Shown here piece by piece: positions 56,364 through 64,000 of a DNA stretch of 64,000 nt. Made by a program: the position numbers and the translations under genes. How positions within the stretch are numbered: the first letter of the stretch is position 1; the number at the start of each line of letters is the position of its first letter. The notes beneath the pieces were generated by a model. It made no database searches. It worked only from the letters and a program-made list of their open reading frames with translations, and had not been told where the DNA came from. Origin of the DNA: Sphingomonadales bacterium (lineage in GTDB: Bacteria > Pseudomonadota > Alphaproteobacteria > Sphingomonadales > Kordiimonadaceae); contig JAALKD010000004.1 in the NCBI GenBank assembly GCA_011088215.1, positions 38,057-102,056 on the forward strand, read 5' to 3'.

Positions 56364-57934
56364 GCATGAACACACAGGGCCGTCCAACCGCGCCGGTTGC
56401 AGGTAGCGTCGCCGATGGCACAAGCGAAATGACACCGGTTTTTGAAAGCTTTTCGGGCCACCGTGGCTTACGGCTTTTCGAGCCACTGATATTCGAACTT
56501 GGCTCCACTGAGACAACAGGTGTTGATGTTGACGAGGCGGGTGACTTTGAAATGTCCATCGGTGACCTTGAACGTACAGCCGAAATTGGTTGCCCCGGGC
56601 TGCCGGAGCCCGACGCAGTGCGCCATTTCACCCGATTGTCGCGCCGCAACTATGGCATTGATATGGGTGTGTTTCCGCTGGGATCATGCACAATGAAGCA
56701 CAACCCGCGGCTCAACGAAAAAATGGCACGCTTGCCTGGGTTTGCCGACATTCATCCGTTACAGCCAACATCCAGCGTGCAGGGCGCGCTGGAATTGATG
56801 GACCAGCTTAGTCACTGGATTTGCAGCTTGACCGGCATGCCCGCCGTTGCGCTGTCTCCTAAAGCCGGTGCCCACGGTGAACTGTGCGGCGTGATGGCAA
56901 TTCGAGCGGCGCTGGAAGCACGCGGCGATGCCCGTGAAGTGGTGCTTTGTCCTGAAAGTGCGCACGGCACCAATCCGGCAACCGCAGCATTCTGCGGTTA
57001 CAAAGTGAAATCGATCCCGGCGAAGGGAAATGGCCGCGTTGATCTGGATGCTCTCATTGAAGCGTTGGATGACACGGTTGCGGCGGTAATGATTACTAAC
57101 CCCAATACGTGCGGCTTGTTTGAAACCGAGGTTAAAGACATCTCCGATGCCGTTCACAAAGCCGGCGCATTTTTCTACTGCGATGGTGCCAATTTCAACG
57201 CCATCATGGGTAAAGCGCGCCCTGGGGATCTGGGCGTTGATGCCATGCATCTTAACTTGCACAAAACTTTCTCCACCCCGCACGGCGGTGGCGGGCCGGG
57301 CTCTGGGCCGGTTGTTTTCTCCGATGCTCTGAAAGATTTTGCCCCGCTGCCATATGTCACTATGAGCGAAGGTGAAAGGGCCCTGCATGAATGGTCAGAT
57401 GAAAAGGGCCAATCGCTGGGTCGCCTGACCGCGTTTCACGGCCAGATGGGCATGTATGTAAGGGCATTAAGCTATATGCTTAGCCACGGTGTTGATGGCA
57501 TTCGCCAGGCTGCTGAAGATGCTGTGCTGAACGCCAACTATGTGCTGGCTTCGCTGCAGGATATTATGTCGGCGTCATACGGTGGTCCTTGCATGCACGA
57601 GGCCTTGTTCGATGATGCTTTCTTGAAAGACACTGGCGTTACTACGCTCGATTTTGCCAAGGCCATGATCGATGAGGGTTATCATCCGATGACCATGTAT
57701 TTTCCGTTGGTTGTGCACGGCGCCATGCTGATCGAGCCCACTGAGACCGAATCCAAATACAACATGGATCAGTTCATTCGCTCCATGCGTGGATTGGCGG
57801 AAACTGCCGTTGCCGGTGAAACAGCGCGGTTTGAAGGTGCGCCGTATTTTGCACCCTGGAAACGACTGGACGAGACACAGGCAGCACGCCAACCGGTGCT
57901 TCGTTACAGCCCACCAGAACCCGATCAGAAATAG
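56360..57934 (+). CDS. gcvPB: Glycine decarboxylase subunit 2 (split P protein, PLP-binding)
   Basis: This subunit binds PLP through the lysine in [20 protein letters not shown]. Further marks are [35 protein letters not shown] and [20 protein letters not shown]. The N-terminal 45 residues before PLIFELGS are slightly longer than some homologues. Length is 524. It closes the gcv operon, which turns glycine into C1 units and NADH. Confidence 0.96.
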   Translation: MSMNTQGRPTAPVAGSVADGTSEMTPVFESFSGHRGLRLFEPLIFELGSTETTGVDVDEAGDFEMSIGDLERTAEIGCPGLPEPDAVRHFTRLSRRNYGIDMGVFPLGSCTMKHNPRLNEKMARLPGFADIHPLQPTSSVQGALELMDQLSHWICSLTGMPAVALSPKAGAHGELCGVMAIRAALEARGDAREVVLCPESAHGTNPATAAFCGYKVKSIPAKGNGRVDLDALIEALDDTVAAVMITNPNTCGLFETEVKDISDAVHKAGAFFYCDGANFNAIMGKARPGDLGVDAMHLNLHKTFSTPHGGGGPGSGPVVFSDALKDFAPLPYVTMSEGERALHEWSDEKGQSLGRLTAFHGQMGMYVRALSYMLSHGVDGIRQAAEDAVLNANYVLASLQDIMSASYGGPCMHEALFDDAFLKDTGVTTLDFAKAMIDEGYHPMTMYFPLVVHGAMLIEPTETESKYNMDQFIRSMRGLAETAVAGETARFEGAPYFAPWKRLDETQAARQPVLRYSPPEPDQK

Positions 57935-58045
57935 GCCAAAAGCTAAAAAGTAAATCAGATATTAACCATTGGGATTTTAGTATCCAACCTTTCAGGGTCA
58001 AATGGTGGGCTGACAGTCTGCCAAACCTGACGGAAAGGACTTCGC

Positions 58046-59242
58046 GTGGCTAAGCGAATTTTGGCAATCGATTCAACCGCAGGCCTGCAGGATACGCTGG
58101 CGGGTTACCTGCCGAGCAGCGAGTTTCTCATCGCGGGAGCAACCGGCGGCGAACAGGCGCGCGATATCCTCAAAACAGAACATTTTGACGTGGTCGTGGC
58201 CGCGCACCAGCTGGCTGATATGGACGGGTTTGCGCTGATTGAATTTGTTGCAGAATTAGAGCGGCGCCCCTCCATCATATTGATCGGCGATGATGACCCA
58301 ATCGCTCGTCACAAAATTCGTGACCATGCGATGGCTTACAGCGTCAATTTACTGGGTACACTAACGGCGCCATTAGATCGCAGTCTTTTTCAGGCAACAC
58401 TACAGGACGTGGCTGACCTTGGCGACGGTTCCAGCGAAGGCGCGCAGCCTGGTCTCGCCGAAACAGAGTTTATGCGCGGTCTGATGACCGACGGCCTTTC
58501 GCCGGTTTTTCAGCCGAAAATTAATCTGCGCAACGGCAAAGTTGTTGGCGCGGAGGCCTTTGCGCGCTGGAATGCGCCCGGCGGCGGTTTGTTGGGGGCA
58601 GGCGCGGTTATCAGAGTAGCACGCGAAAAAGGCCATATGGATGTTTTGACATACCGTATGCTTGAGCTTGCAATGCAACAACAAGGCAAATGGCGGCGCG
58701 AAGGCAAAGACGTTCCGTTGTCCATCAATACTTCGAGCGAGAATCTGCGAAAGTCAGACTTCGCTGATGTTGTATCGGGTTTGGCTGATCAGTTTGGTGT
58801 TGATCCGTCGATGGTTCGCCTGGAGGTAACAGAAGCCGACTTTCAGGTGGACAAGCGAGTGCCTTTGGAAAATTTGGCGCTGCTGCATGCCCGTGGTTTT
58901 GGCTTAAGTTTGGATGATTTCGCTGCAGGCTTTGCTCCTTTGATGCAGCTGAAGGCAATACCGTTTGATGAAATCGTTGTGGACCGAACTTTCCTCGAGC
59001 GCGCAGCCGAAGACGAGGTGGCAAAAATCATCTTCGAAGCAGCGATTGACTTGGCCAAAAAGCTTAAACTTTCCTCTACCGTTGAAGGTGTAGAAACCGA
59101 GGCGCAATTGAAAATGGCCAAGGCGGTGGGTGCAGATTATGCCCAGGGTTATTTCATCGGCAAGCCCATGTCAGCCAGCGAGTTCCTGATCTGGATCGAA
59201 GATTATGAAGACGGTGTTCTGGTTATTCCGGGGCTGAATTGA
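58046..59242 (+). CDS. Pseudo-receiver plus EAL domain protein
   Basis: Residues 3-125 have the receiver fold, but the phospho-acceptor aspartate is replaced by Ala53 (VVAAHQLADMDG) and the acidic pocket is reduced to one Asp, so phosphorylation is unlikely. Residues 143-380 form an EAL c-di-GMP phosphodiesterase domain. The EAL motif reads EAF (Glu170), and Asn228, LEVTE (Glu260, Glu263), Asp290-Asp291, VEGVE and QGY are kept. The lysine of the KID motif is replaced by Val311 (EIVVD). Activity may therefore be weak or absent, leaving a binding role. The GTG at 58046 has GGAAAGGA upstream. It is a single gene after gcvPB. Confidence 0.85.
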   Translation: MAKRILAIDSTAGLQDTLAGYLPSSEFLIAGATGGEQARDILKTEHFDVVVAAHQLADMDGFALIEFVAELERRPSIILIGDDDPIARHKIRDHAMAYSVNLLGTLTAPLDRSLFQATLQDVADLGDGSSEGAQPGLAETEFMRGLMTDGLSPVFQPKINLRNGKVVGAEAFARWNAPGGGLLGAGAVIRVAREKGHMDVLTYRMLELAMQQQGKWRREGKDVPLSINTSSENLRKSDFADVVSGLADQFGVDPSMVRLEVTEADFQVDKRVPLENLALLHARGFGLSLDDFAAGFAPLMQLKAIPFDEIVVDRTFLERAAEDEVAKIIFEAAIDLAKKLKLSSTVEGVETEAQLKMAKAVGADYAQGYFIGKPMSASEFLIWIEDYEDGVLVIPGLN

Positions 59243-59263
59243 ACCCGCAATTTCTATGAATAC

Positions 59264-59875
59264 TCAGCTCTCGCGTTGTTGCTTGAGGTAATTATACAGG
59301 GTAGCCCGGGCAATGGCTAAAACCCGGCAAACATATGCCGCTGCTTGTTTGCCATTGAACGCACCGTTTTCTGCCAATGCAAATACCAGCATCTTTTTCT
59401 GTTTCTGAGAAAGCTGAGCCAAACTAGTGCCTTCTTGTTCGGTCCAATCTGTAATGAACTGATTTATTTTTTCGTGCCAGTCTTCCTTGAATAAGACATC
59501 AGGTTGGCCGGTATCGATTGGTACGGAAATAAGTGCTGACAGCGCCATATGGGCACGATGAAAGTGGGAAACATCTGTGTTTATACAAAGAATGCCGACG
59601 GCATCATCAGTGTCGTTTCGAGCAACAATGCTTACGGACTTAATGCGTTTGCCGTCCCAGTTTGTTTTTTCATAGGGCCCAATAATTCGGTCCTCTGGTT
59701 TAAAGTCAATTTCATGCAATAAAGATGGTTCACCGATTTCACGCTGTGAAAAATTGTTGGCAATATATGTTACCTGTTCCGTTGACAGGTCATGCACAAC
59801 TACTTCCGCGTATGGATGTAAAAGCAGAGCAACGGCGTCCGCAATATCTTTATATTTGTCGAGTTGTGGGTGCAT
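59264..59875 (-). CDS. YheO/DauR-type transcriptional regulator
   Basis: The protein has an N-terminal PAS_6 (YheO-like) domain, marked by LHPYAEVVVHDLSTEQVTYI and NWDGKRIKSVSIVARND, and a C-terminal HTH_22 domain (GKQAAAYVCRVLAIARATLY then NYLKQQ). DauR, the studied member, represses D-arginine catabolism. Here it follows an aminotransferase gene by nine bases on the same strand, so the two form an operon, and a long inverted repeat lies before that operon. Length is 203 residues. The ligand is unknown; an amino acid is likely. Confidence 0.88.
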   Translation of the reverse strand: MHPQLDKYKDIADAVALLLHPYAEVVVHDLSTEQVTYIANNFSQREIGEPSLLHEIDFKPEDRIIGPYEKTNWDGKRIKSVSIVARNDTDDAVGILCINTDVSHFHRAHMALSALISVPIDTGQPDVLFKEDWHEKINQFITDWTEQEGTSLAQLSQKQKKMLVFALAENGAFNGKQAAAYVCRVLAIARATLYNYLKQQRES

Positions 59876-59884
59876 AAGCGCCTG

Positions 59885-60997
59885 TTAAAAGTTACTAGTG
59901 GCGTATTCAGACAGATGCTTCAAACCCTGTTCAATGTGACTTTTGGGTGCACCAATGCCGAGGCGAATAAACTGGTCCATGCCGTATACATCGCCGGGCA
60001 GCAGCATAATGCTCCGATCCTCGCGTAGCTTATGAACCAATTCCGTAGAATTTATATCCATTGAATATCTCACGAACGCCATGCCGCCAGCCTTCGGAAG
60101 TATGCAGGAAAACAGGTTGGCATTGTTATCAAGCCAACTTGACAGTAGTGCAACATTTTCATTGAGAATGCGGCGGCTGCGCACCAAAATCTCGGCGCGT
60201 TTGGTCGGTTGCACTACAATGTTAGCGATATATTCGCTGACCGCGCCGGCAGTGATCGACGTGTAATCCTTGCTTTGCCAGGTTTTGTATATCTTGTCTT
60301 TTGGTCCAACCAGCCAACCTATGCGCAGGCCGGGTAGGGCGATGGCTTTCGATAACCCCGAAGTGATGATGCATTTTTCATATAAATCGACAAAGCTTGG
60401 ACTTTCCACTCCGTCAAGTTCCGACCCTTTGTAAACTTCGTCTGCATGTAGCCAAAGGTCATGCTTGCGGGCGAAAGCAACAAGCGTGTCCATACTGTCA
60501 CGCGGCAACGTGCTGCCAGTGGGGTTGTTGGGATGACAGATAGTGATCATCTTGGTGCGCGGGCTGATGACGTTAGCCAATTCGTCCATGTCCGGTTGCC
60601 AGCCTGTGTCTTCACGTAGTGGCACTTCGCGCACAATAATACCCAGCGCTTTGGCGAAACCCCAAATTTGTAAATAGTTGGGCACAACAACAACCAATTC
60701 ATCGCCAGCCTCCAGCATAGACATCACCATAAGGATGTTTGCCTCTGCGGACCCATTGGTAATGATAACTTCATCAGCACTGCGGTTGTCATATAGATTG
60801 GCAACGGACTGGCGAAGCTCTGGCGCGCCGTTAGTCCAGCCATAGCCAAGCTCAACATTCAGCACTTCTTCGATCTGCTGCTGTGTCAGTAACTCACGCA
60901 TTGTGTAGGGATGGACGCCGCTGTCGGATAGATTGTGGTCAACAGTGTTTTCGTATAGCGACTGAATACGTTCGAGCGTGAATTCGACGAGTTCCAT
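59885..60997 (-). CDS. Class I/II PLP aminotransferase
   Basis: The fold-type I aminotransferase has its PLP lysine in SGLSKAIALPGLRIGW and the cofactor motifs ITICHPNNPTGS and HADEVYKGSE. The C-terminal IRLGIGAP arginine binds the substrate carboxylate. Length is 370 residues. It is the first gene of an operon with the YheO-type regulator. The pairing suggests breakdown of an amino acid that the regulator senses. Specificity cannot be read from the sequence. Confidence 0.88.
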   Translation of the reverse strand: MELVEFTLERIQSLYENTVDHNLSDSGVHPYTMRELLTQQQIEEVLNVELGYGWTNGAPELRQSVANLYDNRSADEVIITNGSAEANILMVMSMLEAGDELVVVVPNYLQIWGFAKALGIIVREVPLREDTGWQPDMDELANVISPRTKMITICHPNNPTGSTLPRDSMDTLVAFARKHDLWLHADEVYKGSELDGVESPSFVDLYEKCIITSGLSKAIALPGLRIGWLVGPKDKIYKTWQSKDYTSITAGAVSEYIANIVVQPTKRAEILVRSRRILNENVALLSSWLDNNANLFSCILPKAGGMAFVRYSMDINSTELVHKLREDRSIMLLPGDVYGMDQFIRLGIGAPKSHIEQGLKHLSEYATSNF

Positions 60998-61021
60998 GAG
61001 CTTCCCTTTCTTACATTGATC

Positions 61022-61063
61022 AATATAGACAAATGTTCTTCATTTAGATTTATTGTCTATATT
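61022..61063. promoter_or_regulatory. Long inverted repeat before the aminotransferase operon
   Basis: AATATAGACAA at 61022-61032 and TTGTCTATATT at 61053-61063 are perfect 11-base arms 20 bases apart. An inner AAATG/CATTT pair (61031-61045) adds to the dyad. It starts 25 bases upstream of the aminotransferase ATG, so it should cover the promoter. It is the likely binding site of the YheO-type regulator encoded in the same operon. Confidence 0.6.
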
Positions 61064-61110
61064 AAACGCGAAAGGAAGGAAAGCTCATTTTTACCCTTTT
61101 TGACGCAAAG

Positions 61111-63273
61111 CTAGAAGGCAGCCCTGAATGACGCGCGAATATTGCGCCCTGGCAGAGGTGCTACGTCCTTAAGGAAACTAGTGTGCTGCCGCCCAGTGCT
61201 GTCAGTAATGTTGCTGGCCCGAACATCAAACGACAAGTTCTTATTCTCGAACGGTCGTACCGTCACGTAAGCATTCCAGAAGGCATAACCGTCAGTCGGC
61301 AGTTCACCCGTAGACACATCGGTTACGTCGCCGTAAATCTCGACTTCTGTTCTGAAGTCAAAGCTCTCTGCTCTGGCATCAACACCGAACACAAAGCTTG
61401 ATGGTGGCAAGCGTGGCAGTTCGTCATTGCCACCACGGTCCAAATCAGCCTTGATCACATCAAATTGACCATCGAGATGAATGTCCACTTCACCGAGTTG
61501 CGACCAGTTGTAGCTGCCCAAATGATACTCGGCCTTCGCTTCAAAACCATAGATTTGAGCGTCGTTGGCGCGGAATTCGAAAACGGGCAGTTCGTCTTCC
61601 TCTTCGCCGGTTACAACTTCGTAGATAAAGTCATCGTAGCTTGTGAAATATGCATTGGCGACAAAGCTGAAGGGACCCGTGGCATATGTGAATGTTGCTT
61701 CAGTGCCCAGCGCGGTTTCAAGACCAAAGTCCGGGTTGCCAACTTCGAAAGCATTGGTTGCTAGATGCGGACCGTTTGAAAACAGCTCTTCTGTGGATGG
61801 CGCTCGTTCGGTACGATACACAGTTATGCCGAAAAAGGTTTCGTCGCTTACATCATAACCAGCACCAACACTGCCGCTGAATCCATCAAAGTCTCGCTCA
61901 ACTCCGGTTGATGCTACTTCGTAGGACGTGCGCTCGTAGCGCCCACCAAAATCGAAGCGCCATTGACCAGTTGTGTATTCTTTTACTGTGTAGATACCTA
62001 GCTGGCTGCTGTCGGCCGGTGGAACGAAAGCCTCTTCTCCAATAGCGGAAAAGTCGCGTGAGCGAATTTGAATGCCCGTAGAACCGCTCCAGTTGTCGTT
62101 ACCTTTTTCCACCAGATCAAGTCGGCCTTCCCAGCCTTCATTTGAGAAGACAGTGCCGATTTCATCACCTTCCAGTTCAGTATGGGCGTAGTCAGAATAG
62201 CCGAAGCGGAATTTTGCCTTTGAGAACCAGCCGAAGTCGCCAGAGAATTCTCCGTTTATGTCATAACGAGTTTGGTCGAGGTCGATGCGAACTACTTCTT
62301 CCTCTTCTTCCTCGTGTTCTTCCTCTTCTTCCTCGTGCTCTTCTTCATGGCCATGACCATGACCACCTGGCACGCCATACAAGCTGTCGAGCTTGCGAAT
62401 ATTAAAACCGATGAAGCCGTTGTCGAACAAGAAGCTGAGGCCGACGGAACCGCCTTTGGTCTCAACGGCACTGTTCTCAACGGTGCCAAATGCTTCCTCT
62501 TCTTCCTCGTGCTCTTCGCCTTCCTCGTCGTGCTCCTCTTCCTCTGCTTCTTCAAGCGCTCTCAGTATAGAACTTTCAGCAAAGCCTGGGATGTCATAGT
62601 CACCGGTGTCGCGGTAGAAATAGTCGCCGTGCAGGACAATTTTTGCCCGGTCACCGTCGCTGACAAGTGCATTAAAAGCAGCGGTTAATTCATGGCCTTC
62701 GTCTACGCTGGTATAACCATAGCGCACGGCACCATCAAAGCCGCCATCAGGTACTTTTGTTGGAATTCTGCCGTCAATCACGTTGACAACACCGCCAGCT
62801 GCGGAGCTACCATAGATCAGCATCGCCGTGCCGCGCAAAATCTCAATGCGTTCAGCCAGTGCAGGCTCTACTGCAACTGCGTGGTCCGGGCTTGTCGCTG
62901 AAGCGTCGATAGAACCAAGTCCGTTATCAAGGACACGGATACGATCACCGCCGAGGCCACGTATCACTGGACGGCTTGCGCCTGGACCAAAGAATGTGGA
63001 GCTTATGCCCGGCTGACTACGTAGCGTTTCGCCGATGGTGCCGTTGACCCGGCGAAGGACCTCATCTTTTGTAAGGATTGTTGCCCCAAGAATTGTTTCG
63101 CCAAGCTTTCTTCCTTCAAAGGCACCTGAGACGATGATCTCTTCCAATTGGTCCTCAAGCGGCGGTGCGGCTCTGGTTGCGGTTGCAGCTGGAGCAAACA
63201 TGCCAAGAGCGACAGAAGCGAGCAGGGAGTTTTTCAAAAAGCGTGTGCCACGATTGGCTTTATCAGTATTCAT
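61111..63273 (-). CDS. TonB-dependent receptor, ZnuD-like, with His/Glu-rich clusters
   Basis: The outer-membrane receptor has a signal peptide, a TonB box region (EEIIVSGAFEGRKL), a plug domain (RPVIRGLGGDRIRVLDNGLG, 20 residues, near 101-120) and a barrel that ends in RNIRASFRAAF. Two strongly acidic, histidine-containing clusters lie at about residues 241-260 and 304-326, the second with GGHGHGHEEEHEEEE. These resemble loops in zinc receptor ZnuD and may bind metal at the surface. Length is 720. A small secreted protein gene lies upstream on the same strand. Zinc is the best guess; nickel or copper are not excluded. Confidence 0.87.
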   Translation of the reverse strand: MNTDKANRGTRFLKNSLLASVALGMFAPAATATRAAPPLEDQLEEIIVSGAFEGRKLGETILGATILTKDEVLRRVNGTIGETLRSQPGISSTFFGPGASRPVIRGLGGDRIRVLDNGLGSIDASATSPDHAVAVEPALAERIEILRGTAMLIYGSSAAGGVVNVIDGRIPTKVPDGGFDGAVRYGYTSVDEGHELTAAFNALVSDGDRAKIVLHGDYFYRDTGDYDIPGFAESSILRALEEAEEEEHDEEGEEHEEEEEAFGTVENSAVETKGGSVGLSFLFDNGFIGFNIRKLDSLYGVPGGHGHGHEEEHEEEEEEHEEEEEEVVRIDLDQTRYDINGEFSGDFGWFSKAKFRFGYSDYAHTELEGDEIGTVFSNEGWEGRLDLVEKGNDNWSGSTGIQIRSRDFSAIGEEAFVPPADSSQLGIYTVKEYTTGQWRFDFGGRYERTSYEVASTGVERDFDGFSGSVGAGYDVSDETFFGITVYRTERAPSTEELFSNGPHLATNAFEVGNPDFGLETALGTEATFTYATGPFSFVANAYFTSYDDFIYEVVTGEEEDELPVFEFRANDAQIYGFEAKAEYHLGSYNWSQLGEVDIHLDGQFDVIKADLDRGGNDELPRLPPSSFVFGVDARAESFDFRTEVEIYGDVTDVSTGELPTDGYAFWNAYVTVRPFENKNLSFDVRASNITDSTGRQHTSFLKDVAPLPGRNIRASFRAAF

Positions 63274-63372
63274 TGTTCTACCTAAATCTACAAAGGCGAA
63301 CCGCGCTTAGACGGATTCATACCTTGAAATGGAAACTGACCGGTTAAACCGGCGATGTACATGTAAATGGAT

Positions 63373-63657
63373 CTAGGTTGAAAGAGGTGGCGCGCGGGCA
63401 GGATGGGCGCGGAAAACTTCCGACTGTCGCGGTTGCGCAGCGAAGATATCGGTCAGGTTGTCCGTGTAATTGTCGGAGTACAGCAGTACAAATGTGCTTT
63501 TGCCAGGCGCTGAATCCCCGATGCTTTTACACACCAGACAATCGGTATGCTGGCTATCAAGCGCCTGATCTCTGACATGGTCAACCTGTAGCGCCTGCAC
63601 CCACATTAGAGCACAGAGCACAAAAAGTTTCATGAATGTCGACGTTCGAGCGGTCAT
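63373..63657 (-). CDS. Small secreted Cys/His protein upstream of the TonB receptor
   Basis: This 94-residue protein starts with a hydrophobic signal segment (MKLFVLCALMWVQAL at residues 9-23). The mature part has a possible metal site: a QVDHVRDQ histidine and a SQHTDCLVCKS CxxC pair. Small proteins of this type, sometimes labelled zinc chaperone or DUF2946-like, are found next to ZnuD-type receptors. The stop is about 100 bases from the receptor start. The start may be the ATG at 63657 or at 63633. The metal-handling role is inferred from context. Confidence 0.6.
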   Translation of the reverse strand: MTARTSTFMKLFVLCALMWVQALQVDHVRDQALDSQHTDCLVCKSIGDSAPGKSTFVLLYSDNYTDNLTDIFAAQPRQSEVFRAHPARAPPLST

Positions 63658-63775
63658 TTGGTGCTGACTTTGTTATTTGAAGCCGTGGGCGAAATGTAAT
63701 GATGTAACTTGTCGGCGTCAAGCAAACTTCAGATTATCATTTGTTCTTGTTTTGTTCTTATGTTATGGTGCCGCC

Positions 63776-64000
63776 ATGAACATAGAAAACAGGACATATA
63801 ATTCAATACCAGCCGGATCACCGTGGGCGGTAAAAAGTCTTAAGCATCAGCATACTGCGCAGAAGTTTAAGCAGGCGCACAAGGGCCATACCCATAAAGG
63901 ACGGGGTGCTGTCTCCAACGACAGTGGCCGGTTTGAGCGGCTGCAACGAGCTATTTTCAGTGATGGATGGGCAGACGGCCGAAATTTGGACGCCGAGGTG
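63776..64000 (+). CDS. PA0069-type radical SAM protein, N-terminal part
   Basis: The first 75 residues are visible before the window ends. The KGRGAVSNDSGRFERLQ segment is typical of the start of the PA0069 family of radical SAM proteins, related to spore photoproduct lyase. The CxxxCxxC cluster motif would come after the window edge, so it is not seen. The ATG at 63776 opens a frame with no stop. The gene is divergent from the small secreted protein gene. Function of the family is not known. Confidence 0.75.
   Translation, partial: MNIENRTYNSIPAGSPWAVKSLKHQHTAQKFKQAHKGHTHKGRGAVSNDSGRFERLQRAIFSDGWADGRNLDAEV

Noticed and set aside
56759..57388. Long open frame on the minus strand inside gcvPB
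   Set aside because: It is fully antisense to a well-supported gene, has no ribosome site and its protein has no family pattern.
62292..62555. Regular short repeats suggesting a CRISPR array or tandem repeat locus
   Set aside because: They are the Glu/His codon runs of the TonB receptor; no separate repeat-spacer pattern exists.
63693..63710. Possible Zur site upstream of the small secreted protein gene
   Set aside because: AATGTAATGATGTAACTT has only a weak dyad and too many mismatches to known alphaproteobacterial Zur sites to list as a feature.

Overview
The window looks like a chromosomal segment of an alphaproteobacterium with moderate GC, probably marine and aerobic and perhaps near Kordiimonadales or Rhodospirillales. 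This rests on the cox cluster order (coxB-coxA-ctaB-small ORF-ctaG-coxC-DUF983-SURF1-thrC-processing peptidase), the ispH-thrB-rnhA operon, the split glycine decarboxylase (gcvPA/gcvPB), the ubiA/rsmE/gshA neighbourhood and several PAS_5 single-domain proteins. Placement below class level is inference. I see no phage, insertion sequence, CRISPR array or secretion cluster.

Layout. 1-2.8 kb: end of a MAPEG-like membrane protein, an FMN-binding PNPOx-like protein, a globin-coupled diguanylate cyclase and a DUF2007 protein. 2.8-5.5 kb: a two-subunit molybdenum hydroxylase. 5.7-12.6 kb: thiol and quinone genes (gshA, cysteine dioxygenase, rsmE, ubiA), a membrane protein/XRE regulator pair, a group II PLP decarboxylase and ppa. 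12.6-18.4 kb: DUF418 protein, serine hydrolase, VOC protein divergent from a WYL regulator across a clear operator, and a succinyl-CoA:3-ketoacid CoA transferase. 18.4-23.5 kb: PAS_5 proteins, one frameshifted, around a large M16 lipoprotein peptidase. 23.5-29.4 kb: a phosphate island (DUF47, Pit, a P-loop/PPP-phosphatase fusion, an OprP-type porin) with two strong Pho-box matches. 29.5-32.5 kb: tRNA-Thr, OsmC protein, a PAS_5 protein and tldD. 32.9-41.9 kb: aa3-type cytochrome oxidase and its assembly genes, then thrC and an M16 processing peptidase. 41.9-49.7 kb: PAS_5 protein, yqgE, DsbD-N protein, peroxiredoxin, SPFH/NfeD pair, a tandem DsbA-fold protein and an M28 peptidase. 49.8-52.2 kb: rnhA, thrB, ispH. 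52.4-57.9 kb: a lipoprotein, then a tandem glycine riboswitch controlling gcvT-gcvH-gcvPA-gcvPB. 58-61 kb: pseudo-receiver/EAL protein, a YheO-type regulator with an aminotransferase, and a large inverted repeat. 61.1-63.7 kb: a ZnuD-like TonB receptor with two acidic/His clusters and a small secreted protein. The window ends in a PA0069-type radical SAM gene.

Most of this is core metabolism. The parts most worth a second look are the phosphate island with its kinase-like/phosphatase fusion, the PAS_5 paralogue set with its broken tandem copy, the degenerate receiver-EAL protein, and three candidate operators (15859-15886, 22831-22851, 61022-61063). No finding clearly establishes a new multi-gene system; the phosphate island is the best candidate.
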